33,462 nt of DNA from Ophiothrix spiculata (taxonomy: Eukaryota > Echinodermata > Ophiuroidea > Amphilepidida > Ophiotrichidae). Positions 10,313 to 19,675 of the stretch are shown here, piece by piece. Under the pieces are notes generated by a model that ran no database searches, was not told the DNA's origin, and saw only the letters and a program-made list of their open reading frames with translations. A program made the position numbers and the translations under genes. How positions within the stretch are numbered: the first letter of the stretch is position 1; each line of letters opens with the position of its first letter. The stretch is taken from NCBI GenBank assembly GCA_000969725.1, contig JXSR01S062990.1. One strand, 5' to 3'.

Positions 10313-10941
10313 TAGCATACAAATTAGGAGCTACAAAATGTTTATAATTAAGGCAAAGCATCAGGGAAAGGTGATCAAGATCTGCTGACCTCATCTGGCT
10401 GGTGTAATCTGGCTGATTTACACCAACTGCTGAGAGTGGGCATATAACATCCCAATAAATATAGCATATGAAGGAGCTACACAATTTCTGGGGCATAACG
10501 TTTAGGGAGGAGGGTGGCCGTGGCAACTAATCTGGTTGCCAGTTAGGTAATCCTGGTTGATCGCTGCCCCGCCTGCGTATATATTACCGTCATAAAATTC
10601 CAGGAAAATACAAAGCTTCCAGCATGGCCTCTAACATTATATTGCTAATTGGTAATAAAATATGATAAAGTCTATTTACAGTGGGGTTCACGCGTGAACC
10701 ACAGTGGATTTGGAATAATATATAATTATGTTCATTACTACTATAAGAAGACTTTTGTAATTTTTTGACGAAAGGTAAAAATATGATTTTTGTAATATTT
10801 TCTTAAATATGTGACTCAATAGAAATGCACGTAAAACGTATCCTAAATTTGCGTTTAGAAACCCCTCGCCCCTAAATCTTGTAGCTTCCATTAAATTGTG
10901 TCCTATGCCACCTGAAAGAATGATGGAATTTGGTCCGCTTA
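10313..10941. other. Intron between transposon insertions
   Basis: This holds the decayed linker-exon copy at about 10386-10480. The rest (10500-10940) has a GC-richer patch near 10500-10580 with paired GGCAAC-type words, and otherwise nothing I can assign. The minus-strand open frames here are not credible genes. Confidence 0.5.
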
Positions 10942-11251
10942 GGCCAAAAAAAAAAAAGAATTCTGTTTTCTGTCTAAGGTTCGATCCTTAGGCCCAAAAC
11001 CCTAAACGTTTTTTTTTTAGTCAAAAAGGCTATGCGCTACACGGAAATCTTTTTTTAAAAATTACGTTTTTAGGTCACTATTCTTTTTCCGGCCACTTTG
11101 CGACCAATTTCCCCCCCTTTTTTTAAATCTCTCGATGTAAGAAAAAAAAAGCAAAAAATCTCCTTAAAACCTTAAAAAAAAAATAAATGTGGTAAAATTG
11201 GAATTTTCAACCCTATGCGCGCGGGAAGCTGAGAAGTTTTTTTTTTTTGCC
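10942..11251. mobile_element. PIF/Harbinger-like short element, TTA target site
   Basis: The ends are GGCCAAAAAAAAAAAAG on the left and the inverse CTGAGAAG plus T-run plus GCC on the right. TTA flanks both sides (10939-10941 and 11252-11254). The join left after removal matches a linker-exon series unit running into TTACCTCATC. The element is 310 bp, rich in A/T runs and non-coding. Confidence 0.68.
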
Positions 11252-11760
11252 TTACCTCATCTGACAGGTTTACACTAGATGCGGAGAATGCACATAACGC
11301 TCCAATAAATACATCATACAAAGGAGCTACAAAATGTTAAGGGCAGAGAATCAGGGGAAAGGTGGTCCAGATTCGTTTACCTCATCTGGCTGGTTAACAC
11401 TAGCTGCTGAGAGTGTGGATAACATCCCAACCGGGCATCCCAATAGTTATAGCATACAAATAAAGGAGCTACAAATGGACAAAATTGGTACCCGCCACGA
11501 ACAGGTCATAGCTGAGAAAGAACTGATCTATTATTCGAATTTGTATACTTGCCATTCAACCTGTACAAATCAAACGCTTCACTAATATTAGTGACAACGT
11601 AACAACTGTTAAAGAGATATACATCACCTTGTGGAATGTCGTAAACAACTTCGGATTAACGCACAGATAACAATAGGGTTAACCCTAATATGTGCATAAT
11701 GAAGGTTATTTTGTGTCGTAGCATGGTACACATTTACAAATAGAGCAGATTTGCTACAAT

Positions 11761-11814
11761 AAAAGGGTGATTTGCTATCATAATCAGCTGATTATGGTAA
11801 CAAATCACCCTTTT
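11761..11814. repeat. Near-perfect 54-bp hairpin centred on CAGCTG
   Basis: The left arm AAAAGGGTGATTTG and the right arm CAAATCACCCTTTT are exact inverses. Between them ATCATAATCAGCTGATTATG pairs again, so nearly the whole 54 bp folds without a loop. It is probably a very short miniature element; no flanking duplication was seen. Confidence 0.75.
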
Positions 11815-11867
11815 GGGGTAGGTATACACTTTTTAGCCCTTAAGTTTCACTTCCCATCCTCTATTTT

Positions 11868-12166
11868 CCCTGGAGGGCCTCTAAAGTCTAATGTTGCAGG
11901 CATAGCGTGACCACAGTTTTTCAAACACCCCCTAAAGGGTGATTGTTTCCGAAGCCAAAATATACCCTTTTCCCCTATTCACACCTTAAATCGTGATTTT
12001 ACTGATACCATTTTCACACAAGGGTTTGAAAATGGGCCAAAATGGACATTTTTAATACCCTAAACGGTGTCACCTGATTCACCCTTAAATAAAAAACCCC
12101 AACCCTAATTCACCTTTTTCTTGGTCACGCCAAGCCTGCAACGTTATACTTGAGTACCCTCCCGGG
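11868..12166. mobile_element. G-run-ended inverted-repeat element, copy 1
   Basis: This copy shares its interior with 32929-33226, including GTTGCAGGCATAGCGTGACC, ACCCTAAACGGTGTCACC and the inverted GGTCACGC end. The tips have decayed to CCCTGGAGGG and CTCCCGGG. No clean target duplication remains, and the left flank does not continue the linker-exon series found on the right flank. Confidence 0.72.
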
Positions 12167-12266
12167 CTGCTGAGGGTGTGCGTAACATCTCAATAAGTAG
12201 AGTATACATTGGAGTTACAAAAATTCTAGGGTAGAGCAGGGGAATTGTAGTCTTGGGTATATTTAC

Positions 12267-12388
12267 CTCATCCGACTGGTTTACACTGGCTGCTGAGAGA
12301 CTGGATATCATCCTTGTTAGTCGACCAGAATGACGGCTGGAATCGGCTCGTATTAAATTAGGATTACTCTTCTCCTCCACAATTTCCT
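12267..12388 (-). CDS. ABCB1: ABCB exon: phosphorylatable linker
   Basis: This 122-bp exon completes a split codon (G|AG, Glu 326) and adds 40 residues (327-366), starting EIVEEKSNPNLIRADSSR and ending SAASVNQSDE. It is the linker between NBD1 and TMD2. It carries basic-serine motifs (RADSSRHS, RLTRMIS) of the kind phosphorylated by PKA or PKC in mammalian P-glycoprotein linkers; their use here is inferred. The acceptor is TTTACATAG and the donor GAG|GTAAAT. It is the least conserved segment of the family. Its place rests on frame continuity with both neighbours and on composition. Decayed copies of its 3' end follow in the downstream intron. Confidence 0.88.
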
Positions 12389-12538
12389 CTATGTAAATCA
12401 ATAATAAAATGTAGTTAATATCACAATTAATATCCAGAGTATTACCAAGGTTAGGCTTTGCATCCAAAAACATTCCCTTACTTGGGAGACATTTGTTTGC
12501 AACATACTTGATCAAATAGAGAATGATTCTTATGTGTG

Positions 12539-12875
12539 CCGGGGGGGGGGGCACTCACATATGTGGGCAGGGTATATATGTCCGGCGGACAAGACCCCCT
12601 TTTTCAGGCCGTCAGGCCAATCACCAGATCCCCATTTTCAGTGTGATTCATTTTTTTGACACCGTTTTTGAGAAAAACAGCAAAAGTTTAGCTCTAACTG
12701 CAAAAATTCCTTAGGAAAAGCTCAGGAGGCTATTTTTGGCCAAAATTTCAGTTCATTAGACTCCCAAAATCGGTTTCAAAGGCCCAAGTTTGAGAGAAAA
12801 TCAGTTCACCAGACTCCTAATTCGGCGCTTCGCGCCTGACATACCTACCACTTTCAAAGTTGAGTGTCCCCCTGG
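12539..12875. mobile_element. G-run-ended inverted-repeat element, copy 2
   Basis: The left tip is CCGGGGGGGGGGGCACTCAC and the right tip is GTTGAGTGTCCCCCTGG. An exact 8-bp target duplication TATGTGTG flanks it (12531-12538 and 12876-12883). The element is 337 bp, GC-richer than its surroundings and non-coding. It sits 150 bp upstream of the linker exon in the sense of transcription. Confidence 0.85.
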
Positions 12876-12883
12876 TATGTGTG

Positions 12884-13508
12884 TGGGTATTGTATGAATA
12901 AATGTTTTGCAGGGAAGTAATTTTCATAGGATTAAAAGTGTGAGCAAATGTCTTTCAGATGAGTGAATGTTTTTGGACAAAAAGCCTCATAATTTTTTAT
13001 GAAATAAAAATATATTACTATATCGCATTCATTAATTCATTCAATAATTTTGTACAGTTTTATGGCGCTGGAGCCAAAACAGGTCACAGCTATGTGCAGC
13101 CATAGTTTAATTTTCAAATAAATACATTAAAATTAAGCTGATTAAAGCTTTGACCAAGCTGCGGACGGATGCAAACAGCTGTGGCCTAATTTTGCTCCAT
13201 GCAGTGCCCATTTTCAGACATCTATTGATGGGATTTATATAAGGTTCCAAACAAAGAGTAGCAAAGCTAATTACCATTTGGAATAGCAAGCGAGGGCAAG
13301 AACATATGGCAGTTGCTGTACAGACACAAAGACGTATGCCAAAACACTACTTCAGTTTTCAAAACTGGCAAGCAAAACAATAAGCTCTCATCATGCTCAT
13401 GATCACACAGATGACATAAAAAGGTACAACAAGAGTACAAACAATTAAGCACAAACAACACAATTAATCCAACAAGTGCATAGCTAAACGCAAAAGGTTC
13501 ATAGTCAG
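12884..13508. other. Intron sequence, nothing recognised
   Basis: No exon or repeat that I can support. Two minus-strand open frames of 60 and 86 codons overlap here. They match no ABCB segment, and the longer one runs into the hAT-like element, so neither is called. Confidence 0.5.
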
Positions 13509-14071
13509 CAGGGTTGTCACCAGGCAACTTTTAGTGCCGGGTAAATTTTTTGTGAAATAGTAAGAAAATAGAAATTTTGATAATAATTGTTCATTTGTCT
13601 ATAGTAATATAGTTCATTTTGACAAATCCAAGTGAAAAAAGTGAGATGATGTGGTATACTCACATTTAGTAATGTTTCGTTACTCGGCTAGTAACTTCTT
13701 CAGACTGACGACCATATCCACTCTGTCTCTTGGTTTTATGAAGCTTGACAGCTGCAGTAGAGTGGATATGGTCGTCAGTCTGAAGAAGTTACTAGCCGAG
13801 TAACGAAACATTACTAAATGTGAGTATACCATCATCTCACTTTTTTTAATTGAATTTGTCAAAATGGACTATATTACTATGATTCACAACAATCAAGATA
13901 AACCTATTCAAAAAAAAAAAAGGTGTTTTTTCTGTTGATTATTCATTGATTTTTGCATTTTTTGAGCCTTGAGTGCCGGGTATTTTGACTAAAAATCAAC
14001 CTGAGTGCCGGGTGGAAATTAAGAGAGCTGGGTGGCCCCACCCATCACCGCCCAGCGTAGTGACAACCCTG
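13509..14071. mobile_element. hAT-like non-autonomous element with 8-bp target duplication
   Basis: The ends are inverted CAGGGTTGTCAC. An exact 8-bp duplication ATAGTCAG flanks the element at 13501-13508 and 14072-14079. Both features are typical of hAT transposons. The motif GTGCCGGGT recurs near both ends in subterminal positions. The foldback at 13600-13881 is nested inside. No transposase is present. Confidence 0.87.
13600..13881. mobile_element. Foldback with hammerhead-like cores, possibly Penelope-derived
   Basis: Two arms of about 125 bp (13600-13724 and 13759-13881) are almost exact inverses around a 34-bp loop. Each arm carries CTGAAGA, a 6-bp stem GTTACT/AGTAAC, then GAAAC (13780-13809 on plus, 13674-13703 on minus). 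This is the layout of a hammerhead-ribozyme core with one change from CTGATGA. Penelope-like retroelements are known to carry hammerhead motifs in their terminal repeats. On the minus strand the frame reads SSFIKPRDR before the core, possibly a retroelement ORF end. The element is nested in the hAT-like element. Confidence 0.6.
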
Positions 14072-14318
14072 ATAGTCAGCACAGGACAGGGCTGGACATT
14101 GGTCATTTTTTGTGCTAGCCAATCGGGCGGGTTACTTTTCAAAGTTATCTGCCTGACAAGAGATTCATTAGAGATGGTGCACGTATAGCTCAACATAGAC
14201 AAAACGAAAATTCTACCCACCAGTCGATCAGGTAACTTTCTATTTTTACCTGCCCAACACGAAAACCACCTGTCATAGCCGAAAGCGGACCTACGTGCAG
14301 CACAATGATCTAAAATAA

Positions 14319-14405
14319 GCTTTGCAGACGATGTCGCACTGACTGCAGAACTTATATCATCTGCTCAAGATCTGCTGATTGCATTTGAAGAATCTGCAGC
14401 CATGC
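14319..14405 (+). pseudogene. Reverse-transcriptase fragment of a non-LTR retrotransposon
   Basis: The plus-strand frame reads FADDVALTAELISSAQ, then DLLIAFEESAAM. The FADD box followed by a small hydrophobic run and a helix is the catalytic palm motif of LINE-type reverse transcriptases. Only about 29 codons are present. A 19-bp direct repeat, GCAGCACAATGATCTAAAA, lies at about 14296 and 14405, on either side of the fragment. It is a dead remnant. Confidence 0.6.
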
Positions 14406-14536
14406 AGCACAATGATCTAAAAATAACTTGCATTAGACTTTGTGTGTAGTGAAAACAATCAATACTTCAGCCAGGCATCCTTTCATTTTCTTTCTATTTT
14501 ATTAGCAAGAAAGAAATCTGTGAAATGATGAGCTGT

Positions 14537-14582
14537 TTTGTCTTCTTGTTGTGGTTTGAATACCACAACAAGATGACAAAGT
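14537..14582. repeat. Short hairpin
   Basis: CTTGTTGTGGT and ACCACAACAAG are exact inverses around a 6-nt loop TTGAAT. The flanking words TTTGTC and GACAAA extend the stem with a small bulge. Confidence 0.75.
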
Positions 14583-14796
14583 TTTTTTACCGTCATGGGC
14601 CAGAAATTGTGGAATGGTTTGTCGGAGGACATTGTCAACAGCCCAACTATACATAGATTAAGTCTGCTGTAAATCCAACCATGTAATTAGTTTGTTTTTC
14701 TCCAGTGTTGTTCTTTTTTGTTTATTTTTCCTTTGGTGGGCTGTTTTCTGGTTTGTCTCATTTTGGTGTTTGACATCCTGGTCACATAAGCCACAT

Positions 14797-15450
14797 TTTG
14801 GTCAAAATAGCAAAACAATTAGGCTTTCATATTTACTGGTGTGAAACTGAAAATCTTGTCACAGCATAGGTTTTTGCTCGTCTTCCAAGTAATACTTTGG
14901 CTCTGAGTTGGTCTCGCTGGTTTTATGACAACTTTCCACTCCCCTCTTTTCCCACATTTAGTCAGAGTAGCAAAACAATAACACTTATTTTTTTTTCTGC
15001 TGAGAAACTAGTGAAAATCTTAAATGTGTTAGCAGAGATTTTGGCTTGTCTACCAAGTAATACTTTGGCTCTGAGTTAAATTGGACTCGCTAGTTTTATG
15101 ACAACTTTCCATTCCCTCTTTTCCCACATATTGGTCAGAATAGCAAAACAATAAATATTTTCTGGTGTGAAAATAATGAAAATCTTGTGTCAGCACAGGT
15201 TTTGGCTCATCTACCAAGTAATACTTTGACGTTGGGTTGGTCTCGCTAGTTTTATGACAACTTTCTATCCTCTTATTCCACATTTTGGTCAGAATAGCAA
15301 AACAATTGGGCTTTAATATTTACTGGTGTGAAACTATAAATCTTGTCACAGCACATGTTTTAAATTGGCTTGTCTACCAAGAATACTCTGGCCTTAAGTT
15401 AGTCTCGCTAGTTTTGACAAAAGTTTCCATTCCCCTTCTTTTTCCCACAG
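14797..15450. repeat. Tandem repeat, about four units of 153-172 bp
   Basis: Units begin at a GGTCAGAATAGCAAAACAAT-like word near 14797, 14960, 15132 and 15283; a truncated fifth begins near 15451. Each also carries CTTGTCACAGCA-, TACCAAGTAATACTTTGG- and CTCGCTAGTTTTATGACAAC-type words in the same order. The unit matches no exon of the transporter. Copies differ by substitutions and small indels, so the array is old. It ends about 260 bp before the assembly gap. Confidence 0.82.
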
Positions 15451-15708
15451 TTTGGTCAACAAACAAAATCATCAAGCTTTACAAAAGTGTGGACATTCAA
15501 CATGCATTGCAGGTATACATGCATACATGCAAAAAATAACTTACCGCATGGCACCCGTAAATATGGGCCTTTCATATTATACAAAGTATCATGTCCCCCT
15601 GATCCACGAATGCAAGAAAATTAAGGGTACAGATGTTTAGAAAATCTTTACACTTATTTGTTCAAACAGCATGATATTATTTTAGTTGTAAAGGTAGAGG
15701 CTTCATGA

Positions 15709-15848
15709 NNNNNNNNNNNNNNNNNNNNNNNNNNNNNNNNNNNNNNNNNNNNNNNNNNNNNNNNNNNNNNNNNNNNNNNNNNNNNNNNNNNNNNNNNNNN
15801 NNNNNNNNNNNNNNNNNNNNNNNNNNNNNNNNNNNNNNNNNNNNNNNN
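15709..15848. other. Assembly gap of 140 N
   Basis: The sequence is N throughout. The true length and content are unknown. It follows a tandem repeat, a common reason for assembly breaks. The coding frame joins across the intron that contains it, so no exon needs to be hidden here. Confidence 0.99.
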
Positions 15849-16990
15849 TCAGAGACTATGACCTATGACACCCACCATGTTTATGTTGTGTTGATTGTAG
15901 CCCAATTGGGCGACTGCTTTGCACGGCATTTTGTGCCACAGTTGTTGATGAAATCGCAGTGCTTGGGCGCAATATTTGGCAACCACACTACAGGATCAAA
16001 GACATGTCAGAAAGATGGCGTCCACCATGTCCATTCAACGCTATACTGCTAAGTGCACAACTTAAAAAAAAAAGAAATTTCTCACAAGCTTTGAGACAAA
16101 GTATTTTTTTTTTAGCCTAACAAATCTACAATCAAGGATGCCAGTGCAGGACAACCAAAAAGAAGGAAAATGGAGACCGGAGTATCACCCTCAACGGAAA
16201 GTATATTTTAAAATTGTTGTAACGGGCACACCGTGCAATGAAAATGTCCAATTTTGGCATATATGGTACCTTATGCAATTACAATGATGTAACACTTTTT
16301 GGCATTTCATATCTAAAAATCATCTATGACCCCCCCCCAAAAAAAAAAAAAATAAGTACAACAGCAATAAATAAACTGAATAAACAACAACATCACCAAA
16401 TACCATTCATCCTTTTCCTATTAATCATTTTTAAAGACTAGGGTTTTTTATCTACGGTAAAACACCATTTCTTTGTCAACGTCTTGATGTACATACTATC
16501 TCCTGTGTATGTGTGTGTCTTTACTTTTCGTGAACATTGAATTTTGCAAGGCAGATCGACCACAAAAGCTCTCTCAGTGGGAACTTTTTTATTGGGCATC
16601 TTTTTCCACGGGCCTGAGTTTGTCCGAGAGAGCAAAAACTTCTCTATTTTTATAGTATATTTGTATACCGCTGCATGCATTTAGGGACAGCTATTTCCAT
16701 GTGTTGATAACTGTTAATAAAAAATGTCTTTTTTAATAGGATTTAATTTTTTTTTTTCGAACCAAAAAAACGGCATTGCCGGAAAATGTCAGGGAAAATT
16801 CCAAACAGCCGGAAATTTGGCAATAGCCAGAAATCTGACATCCTTGTAGAATAAACAAATATCAAGATGATTTCTCTCAAAATTAAAATTCACATGATTT
16901 AGTGCACAAGAGTAATAAAGGTTATTTAACAAAATAAATGTTAGTGTGCTTGTAAAATTTAGCAAATATTTCAGATTATTCTGATTTACA
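15849..16990. other. Intron sequence, nothing recognised
   Basis: The plus-strand frame next to the gap (to 16052) has no family resemblance that I can name. Runs of A and T occur near 16060, 16110, 16340 and 16750. No repeat or exon is supported. Confidence 0.5.
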
Positions 16991-17435
16991 CATATGTGAC
17001 CCATCATATCGAAAAGTACCTTAAGGTCGGCATAGTAAATTACGAGATACAGGTCATTGAAGGTGAGCATAGTCAAAAATCACGTCCAAGGTCGAATTTC
17101 TAATTTCATCTGAAACATTACCTTTGAAGTGTATCATATCATATTAGTCAGGTTCCAACATCCAAAACATAAGAAAAATGTGGTAAAAACCAAGATAAAA
17201 ATCCTCTCCCCATTCAAGTTTTACTAAGTACAAAAACATAAAACTTGATTTTCTCAGAACTATAGTTTTCCAAAACAGCACGATTCCTTTTTACAAATTT
17301 GGATGTAACTTTGCAACTGAACATCCAATAACTATAAAAGCAAGGTGTCATTTTAATTAAAATTTGTACTTTCAGATGAGACCAAAAAATCTATTTTGAT
17401 TTTAAGGTACCTTTCGATATGACAGGTCACATATG
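16991..17435. mobile_element. MITE with CATATGTGACC ends
   Basis: Terminal inverted repeats of about 35 bp start CATATGTGACCCATCATATC and match the inverse of the right end with a few changes; both contain GTACCTTAA. The element is 445 bp and non-coding. It lies 98 bp downstream of the donor of the exon at 17533-17782. No clear target duplication. Confidence 0.8.
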
Positions 17436-17532
17436 CTAAAGCACTTGTATATTCATAAAATGACAAAAAACATATATTTTGAAGTCCCCCATAAAAAGGG
17501 GGTGGGAAGGGTTAATTGCCTAATCGACCTAC

Positions 17533-17782
17533 CTTTATTCTCCTCTTCTATTTGATCTTCTTCGCTTTCCTCACTTTCTTCATCTCCTTTCTCCTTTCCT
17601 TCTTCCTCTTTTCTTGACTGTAGTAATACCAGTCCCCGATAGATTCCATCCGGGTTCTGCATGAGTTCTTCATGGCTGCCTTGTTCCTGAATAATTCCAT
17701 CTTGGAAGGCACATATTAGATCGGCATTTTTTACTGTTGAAAGACGATGGGCGATAACTATAGTGGTACGACCCTCTTGTAC
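17533..17782 (-). CDS. ABCB1: ABCB exon: H-loop, end of NBD1 and acidic linker
   Basis: This 250-bp exon encodes 83 residues plus one base (243-325). It starts [20 protein letters not shown]; His 254 is the switch histidine that contacts the ATP gamma-phosphate. It continues to the NBD1 end ([20 protein letters not shown]). From about residue 299 the linker begins, dominated by Glu, Lys and Ser ([20 protein letters not shown]). The acceptor is CTTTTCAG. The donor AAAG|GTAGGT leaves phase 1, which matches the next exon. The acidic linker is longer and more Glu-rich than in human ABCB1. Confidence 0.95.
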
Positions 17783-17873
17783 CTGAAAAGTGAATCATTC
17801 CATACATCAATCAATCAATGATACAAGTACTTGAATAACATGCATACCCCATGAAGGAGTCTATTCGTACAGG

Positions 17874-17946
17874 GGACTCACGGCTGACTGTCGGACCATG
17901 GAGCAAGTAGAGTAAAGTTTCTTGCCCAAGGAAACAAGGAGACATC
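17874..17946 (-). mobile_element. Headless SINE fragment
   Basis: It matches the body of the SINE at 1195-1377 in the same orientation (GACCATGGAGCAA, CCCAAGGAAACAAGGAGACA). The tRNA-like head is missing. Confidence 0.65.
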
Positions 17947-18076
17947 TTTAATCAATTAAAATAATTTTAACTTTTACTCACTTGACTTTTAACGATCAAT
18001 TCATTCAATTTTGAGCATGGACCAATTTGTCAAAATTCAAGTTTTCTGTCGCATATATGGAAGATCATCATGACCA

Positions 18077-18300
18077 GAGAGGCTTCAGTTTCCAATATAA
18101 ATTCAATTCTATTGGCAAGTTTGTATTTCACTGCTACACTTTTCTGTGTAAATACAACTATAATTATACACATTTTCAGAGAGAGGCTTTCAGTTTCAAA
18201 TTTCATTAGAATCATGGTCCGACATTTCAATTTTATGGGCAATTTTGTATTCACTGCTATACTTCTCTGTGTAAATGCAACTATGATTGTACACATTTTA
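18077..18300. repeat. Direct duplication of about 105 bp
   Basis: Two diverged tandem copies (about 18077-18177 and 18181-18300) share GAGAGGCTT, TTGTATTTCACTGCTA-like and CTGTGTAAATACAACTAT-like words in the same order. No coding resemblance. Confidence 0.7.
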
Positions 18301-18980
18301 ATTTTTACCTCAAAAAGAACATAGTGCAGCTGTTAAATTTCACACAGCTTATGAGCAGAATATGAGCAATATTTTGGTTTTTAAATCTCAAAGAGTTTGA
18401 TGAAAAATGAATCATTCTGACTGACCTCCATGTAATGTATCCAATATAATAAACAATGCTTTTGGTGCCGTTGTTAAAGTGAAATATGAGATTTTTTATC
18501 ACAAATGAATCTTTGTTTAATCTGAAAAGGGTATTAAGTGTATTGCTTGCGAAGTATTTTAAATACTTTATAGGCTTTAATAACATGTCCAATTAAGGTT
18601 CAAAATTCCATACACATCAAGAAGTTTTGCACTTGCAACTTACCATATACATACTTTGTAAAATGATCATAAGTTTGATAGGTGTACTGTGCACTTCACA
18701 AGAGCTTATACAAACAAATTTATGATCAATAGCTACGAAAAATGTCATATTAAAAATAAATCGTCTGATTTGCAAAGCTTTGTAAACTCAAGCTTAGTGA
18801 AATATTTACACATATGATCTCATCCTTTAGAATTTGGGAAGTGCATTTTTGTCAGCACATGCTTTCACAGACAAAAGCATCTTTTTTTTTTGTTGGGATC
18901 ACAAAATTAACTAATTTCTGAAGAAAGAAGATCTGACTACAGTTAGCCATCCATTACAGGTGATTCACCATTTACACATT
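18301..18980. other. Intron sequence, nothing recognised
   Basis: AT-rich intron between the H-loop and Walker B exons. No motif or repeat is supported. Confidence 0.5.
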
Positions 18981-19236
18981 TGTGATGGCTCACCCTGAAA
19001 GCGGAGACTTTACAGATGATATCAATTTTGATTTATATCAATTAATCTGTTACAGCATTTTCTAAGCTTTAAAATGGCACCTTACGTGTTGAAATTGATC
19101 GAGGCGATCAGATTTTACAACAGAAAATCTGCTGGTATTTCTTATAGTTTTCTGAATTTTTTGCTGCCTACTTTCACAAATTTCTTGAAAAGTGTTATAT
19201 GTTGCAAGGTCCACCTTTTCGGGGTGAGCCATCACA
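18981..19236. mobile_element. MITE with TGTGATGGCTCACCC ends, copy 1
   Basis: The ends are inverted TGTGATGGCTCACCC. The element is 256 bp. The interior word GATGATATCAATTTTGAT and the end word TTTCTTGAAAAGTGTT are shared, inverted, with copy 2 at 25759-26007. Non-coding. Confidence 0.82.
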
Positions 19237-19297
19237 TTTAGTAGTGTTTAACACTGCACAATTTACACAGATGGAGCAGATTATAGGAAATGACATA

Positions 19298-19635
19298 AGG
19301 CCAAAAAAAAAATAGTTGTTTGGTTGTCCTCCACCGCCCGCCCCTATTTTTCAAAACTGGAAAAAAGTTTTTACTGTACAAAAGTATACCGCGCCTAATT
19401 TTCAGATTTCCAAATCATTTTCTTTGAGAATTTTGATCTTTTGAAAAGATTTTTTAAGTAGTTGTTTTCATTTTGTTTACATTTTAATACTGTTTTTAAA
19501 CTTGTATAAAGAGATTTTTTGGTACAGTAGACTTATTTGCATCTTTATATATAGAGGCCATAATTTGTTGTAGCTTTGACTTACATTTGGAAAAAAAAAT
19601 CTTAAAAAAAAACCCCGCCCGCACTTGCTCAATCA
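19298..19635. repeat. Dispersed repeat, copy 1 (partner at 30488-30797)
   Basis: It starts GGCCAAAAAAAAAATAGTTG and runs to CGCACTTGCTCAA. Shared with 30488-30797 in the same orientation are TCCTCCACCGCCCGCCCC, CCGCGC plus TTTTCAGATTTCC, and GTAGCTTTGACTTACATTTGG. The start resembles the tip of the transposon at 8366-9134, but no inverted right tip is seen. It ends about 40 bp downstream of the donor of the signature/Walker B exon. Confidence 0.75.
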
Positions 19636-19675
19636 GTATATCAAGAATGTTGATTTTCTTGTTTGGATGTAGTAC

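Larger units (their letters stand above)
9590..12265 (-). repeat. Scattered decayed copies of the linker-exon 3' end
   Basis: Copies of the 3' end of the exon at 12267-12388 together with its donor lie in the following intron. They are near 9597-9650 (continuing after the Tc1-like insertion at 10313), 10386-10480, 11252-11375, 11376-11480 and 12166-12262. The two adjacent copies have a period of about 123 bp. The copy at 11376 would read TLSAASVNQPDE|GT, against SLSAASVNQSDE|GT in the real exon. The copy at 10386 has an internal 20-bp doubling. Shared intron parts include AAGGAGCTACAAA and CATCAGGGAAAGGTG-like stretches. Three transposons interrupt the series. Confidence 0.75.

Noticed and set aside
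13107-13527. Minus-strand frames with a hydrophobic stretch as missing ABCB exons
   Set aside because: The flanking exons join directly through a split codon, and the frames match no ABCB helix.
15850-16052. Plus-strand frame starting at the assembly gap
   Set aside because: The start is in N bases, there is no family match, and the transporter frame needs no exon here.
17533-17662. Glu-rich frame at the linker as a separate small acidic protein
   Set aside because: It is the 3' part of the H-loop exon; frame and splice signals tie it to the transporter.
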